The notes beneath the pieces were generated by a model, which saw nothing but the letters and a program-made list of their open reading frames with translations, did not search any database and was not told where the DNA came from. Below are positions 14,216-16,009 of a DNA stretch of 16,009 nucleotides, in pieces. Source of the stretch: DAHVFY01 sp040388665 (GTDB lineage: Bacteria > Chlamydiota > Chlamydiia > Chlamydiales > Rhabdochlamydiaceae); assembly GCA_040388665.1 (NCBI GenBank), contig JAZKBL010000011.1:1-16009 (forward strand). The letters are read 5' to 3'. How positions within the stretch are numbered: the first letter of the stretch is position 1; each line of letters starts with the position of its first letter. A program made the position numbers and the translations under genes.

Positions 14216-15850
14216 CTATTTAAATAGTTTACTAACGCTTTCTTGATTGATAGAAATCATCGTTTTTCTTCCAGAAGGAGCACTCTTTGGGAAGCTTGTC
14301 GTAAGAAGTTTTTCATAAAGCGCTTCCGCTTCAAAAAGAGAAAAACTTTTACGCCGCGCAGATTGACAGGCAATCTTTGCAAACCTTTCCTTTCTATTTT
14401 CTTTTAAGTCAAAAGACGACTCTTCAATCATTCCTATAATGACCGCTCGAATTTCTAAAGGATCAAGAAAAGCGGGAAGCGCATCAATCATAAAAACATT
14501 CGTTCCAAGTAAGCGCATACTCATCCCTAAATCTTCAAAATCCTTTTTATACAGATGTATCAGGTCAGTTTCTCTTGTAGAAAATTCTAGCGTCACAGGA
14601 ATCATCAAGCCTTGAGACTCTACTTTTTCTGATGCTACAAGTTGCTCAAATGCAATACGTTCACTGGCTGCTACAAGATCCACTACAATCATATCCTCTT
14701 CTTCAAGAAAAAGAAAATGTTTATAAACACCCACAATGCGCGGTTTGTATTTAATAGGAAGCTCTTCAGCTATAGAAAAAAGGGAATTTTCTTTAAAAAC
14801 AAAAGTATTTTCAAAAGGCTCAGACAATGGCTCCTGAAAGCGAAAAGAAGAAGGCAAAGAAAAAATTTCTTCCTGATTCTCCTGCAACCCAAGACTCACG
14901 CCCCTTTTCACAAGCGACTTCACCCACTCCTCTTCACAAAATCTCACCTCTCTTTTTTGCGGATGGACATTCACATCAACAAGATGAGGATCAATGGCAA
15001 GATGCAGCACAAAAACAGGATGCTTATCCTCGCTAAGACGCGTTGCATACGCATCGCGAACAGCAAATGCAATGAGAGGCGATGTCACAGCACGCTTATT
15101 AATAAAAAGATACTGACCTGTTTTTTTGTGGCGCGCATGGTGCGGCGCTCCGATAAAACCCTTTAACTCAAACCCCTCTTCTTTAATATCCACAGCAAGA
15201 AGTCCACCACAAAATTCTTCGCCTAAAATGTGCGCAATCCGCTCAAGCAGCAAAGACGCTCTTGGCGCTGATAATGCAGGTCTATCTTGTTGGATCAGAT
15301 CAAAACTCACCCCTGGATGAGCTAAACTTAAAATAGTCATCGAACGTGTGATTTCAGTTGCACATACAGCTGCTGACTTTTGAAACTTTTTTCTCGCCGG
15401 CACATTAAAAAAAAGAGAGCGCACCTCAACTGTTGTCCCTTGAGTGCGCGCGCATGGCTCTACAGAAAAAATCTTTCCCCCATCCACCTCCACTCGCGTC
15501 CCCACCCCATCTGCTGTAAGAAGTGTAAGTTTTGAAATCGACGCTATTGATGCGAGCGCTTCACCGCGAAAACCCATGGTCTTAAGTGCAAAAAGATCCT
15601 CTGCCGCTACAATTTTTGATGTCGCATGCCGCTCTAAAGAAAGAAGCGCGTCATCTTTTGACATGCCGCAACCGTTATCGATCACGCGAATAAGTTGCAG
15701 ACCTCCGCCCTTAATCTCAACTGCGATCTGAGTCGCCCCCGCATCAAGTGCATTCTCAATAAGCTCCTTGACAACAGACGCCGGATTTTCAATCACCTCA
15801 CCAGCCGCAATCTGATTGATGATCTGATCAGACAGAACCTTTATTTTCAT
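14216..15850 (-). CDS. mutL: DNA mismatch repair protein MutL, 544 aa
   Basis: MutL is a dimeric GHKL ATPase that links MutS mismatch recognition to strand removal. The N-terminal domain is canonical: catalytic E32 and N33 in LIENALDAGA, D58 in IDNGCGM, HATSKI (75-80) and GFRGEAL (93-99). The transducer domain is complete, with INKRAV (250-255) and VDVNVHPQKREVRF (291-304). A short linker leads to the C-terminal dimerisation domain (about 366-544). There the endonuclease motif DQHAxxE reads D391-LVAAS-E397, and the CPHGRP motif reads APSGRK (524-529). The nicking activity of most MutL proteins is therefore probably lost. It is the first gene of the four-gene minus-strand operon. No clear SD precedes the ATG at 15850. 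Confidence 0.95.
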   Translation of the reverse strand: MKIKVLSDQIINQIAAGEVIENPASVVKELIENALDAGATQIAVEIKGGGLQLIRVIDNGCGMSKDDALLSLERHATSKIVAAEDLFALKTMGFRGEALASIASISKLTLLTADGVGTRVEVDGGKIFSVEPCARTQGTTVEVRSLFFNVPARKKFQKSAAVCATEITRSMTILSLAHPGVSFDLIQQDRPALSAPRASLLLERIAHILGEEFCGGLLAVDIKEEGFELKGFIGAPHHARHKKTGQYLFINKRAVTSPLIAFAVRDAYATRLSEDKHPVFVLHLAIDPHLVDVNVHPQKREVRFCEEEWVKSLVKRGVSLGLQENQEEIFSLPSSFRFQEPLSEPFENTFVFKENSLFSIAEELPIKYKPRIVGVYKHFLFLEEEDMIVVDLVAASERIAFEQLVASEKVESQGLMIPVTLEFSTRETDLIHLYKKDFEDLGMSMRLLGTNVFMIDALPAFLDPLEIRAVIIGMIEESSFDLKENRKERFAKIACQSARRKSFSLFEAEALYEKLLTTSFPKSAPSGRKTMISINQESVSKLFK

Positions 15851-15858
15851 ATAGACAG

Positions 15859-15887
15859 ATCATAGATATCTGATTCATTTCTTACCA
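15859..15887 (-). promoter_or_regulatory. mutL: Candidate promoter of the mutL operon
   Basis: On the minus strand TATGAT (15859-15864) is 5/6 of the -10 consensus. A weak TGGTAA (15882-15887, 3/6) sits 17 nt upstream as a possible -35. The predicted leader would be under 10 nt. A small inverted repeat (CAGAT at 15856-15860, ATCTG at 15868-15872) overlaps the -10 and could be an operator, but it is short enough to be chance. Confidence 0.3.
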
Positions 15888-15898
15888 CCATACTCTTC

Positions 15899-15959
15899 CT
15901 TTGCGCCTTGGCGTCTTTGCATCTTTGCGTTAAATTTTTTTCAACGCAAAGACGCAAAC
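15899..15959. repeat. 8-bp tandem repeat forming an intergenic inverted repeat
   Basis: Read on the minus strand, four head-to-tail 8-mers of the form RYGCAAAG (one with GCCAAG) fill 15899-15930. On the plus strand, two further copies (ACGCAAAG and ACGCAAAC) fill 15944-15959. The two sets face each other around a 13-nt AT-rich spacer. They pair over 15915-15931 with 15943-15959, 15 of 17 positions, including 10 consecutive pairs next to the loop. Similar GCAAAG-based repeats occur between genes in many unrelated bacteria (from memory). It lies 49 bp upstream of mutL and could act as a transcript hairpin, a boundary element or a spreading repeat. Confidence 0.75.
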
Positions 15960-16009
15960 ATACTTTTACCCATAAGTTTTTTTGACAGAAAATTCCGTTT
16001 CTGCAGTTG

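Noticed and set aside
14642..15166. 174-aa plus-strand open frame inside mutL
   Set aside because: It is antisense to a fully supported MutL, has extreme Lys/Arg/Phe composition, and shows no domain. It is a shadow of the coding strand.
15986..16003. Inverted repeat CAGAAA/TTTCTG and a TTGACA box at the right edge
   Set aside because: The stem is 6 bp, and any -10 element or T tract would lie beyond the window, so neither a terminator nor a promoter can be supported.

Overview
The window is about 16 kb of compact, fairly AT-rich bacterial DNA. It most likely comes from a member of the phylum Chlamydiae outside the classical Chlamydiaceae (an amoeba- or arthropod-associated 'environmental' chlamydia). 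The reasons are a chlamydial-style GlgC next to a calcineurin-like phosphoesterase, an adjacent mutL-pepP pair (CT575-CT574 in C. trachomatis, from memory), divergent type II secretion pseudopilins, and a hydrolase resembling the CHLPS/SidB family. The phylum call is inference from gene content. No rRNA, tRNA, CRISPR array or insertion sequence was seen.

Layout. Positions 1-195 hold a terminator-like hairpin and the leader of a small unknown gene (196-495), which ends in a clear palindrome. Next come glgC (642-1910) and a metallophosphoesterase (1925-2677), closely spaced on the + strand. An acidic protein of unknown function lies convergently (2661-3635, -) and overlaps the phosphoesterase 3' end. 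A + strand block follows with GspI-like, GspJ-like and possibly GspK-like pseudopilin genes. It is split by a 622-aa OPT-family transporter and perhaps a small antisense gene (6046-6264, -). A free-standing alpha/beta hydrolase (7849-8985, +) has a near-consensus promoter.

The right half is a minus-strand four-gene operon read mutL > pepP > class III adenylate cyclase > PhoR-type histidine kinase (15850 down to 9098). Its junctions are +9, -23 and -4 nt, so co-transcription and translational coupling are likely. It puts DNA repair, peptide turnover and two membrane-bound signalling proteins in one transcript. No response regulator and no cAMP receptor are visible in the window. Upstream of mutL is an 8-bp tandem repeat that folds into an inverted repeat.

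Functional themes. GlgC points to glycogen synthesis. The pseudopilins point to a type II secretion pseudopilus whose other parts (GspD/E/F/G) must be elsewhere. The OPT transporter and PepP fit peptide scavenging by an intracellular bacterium. The cyclase-kinase pair suggests envelope sensing. The most notable details are the degenerate endonuclease motifs in MutL, the transporter inserted in the pseudopilin cluster, the Ala-type prepilin cleavage sites, and the cyclase-kinase module attached to mutL-pepP. I did not find a clearly new multi-gene system.
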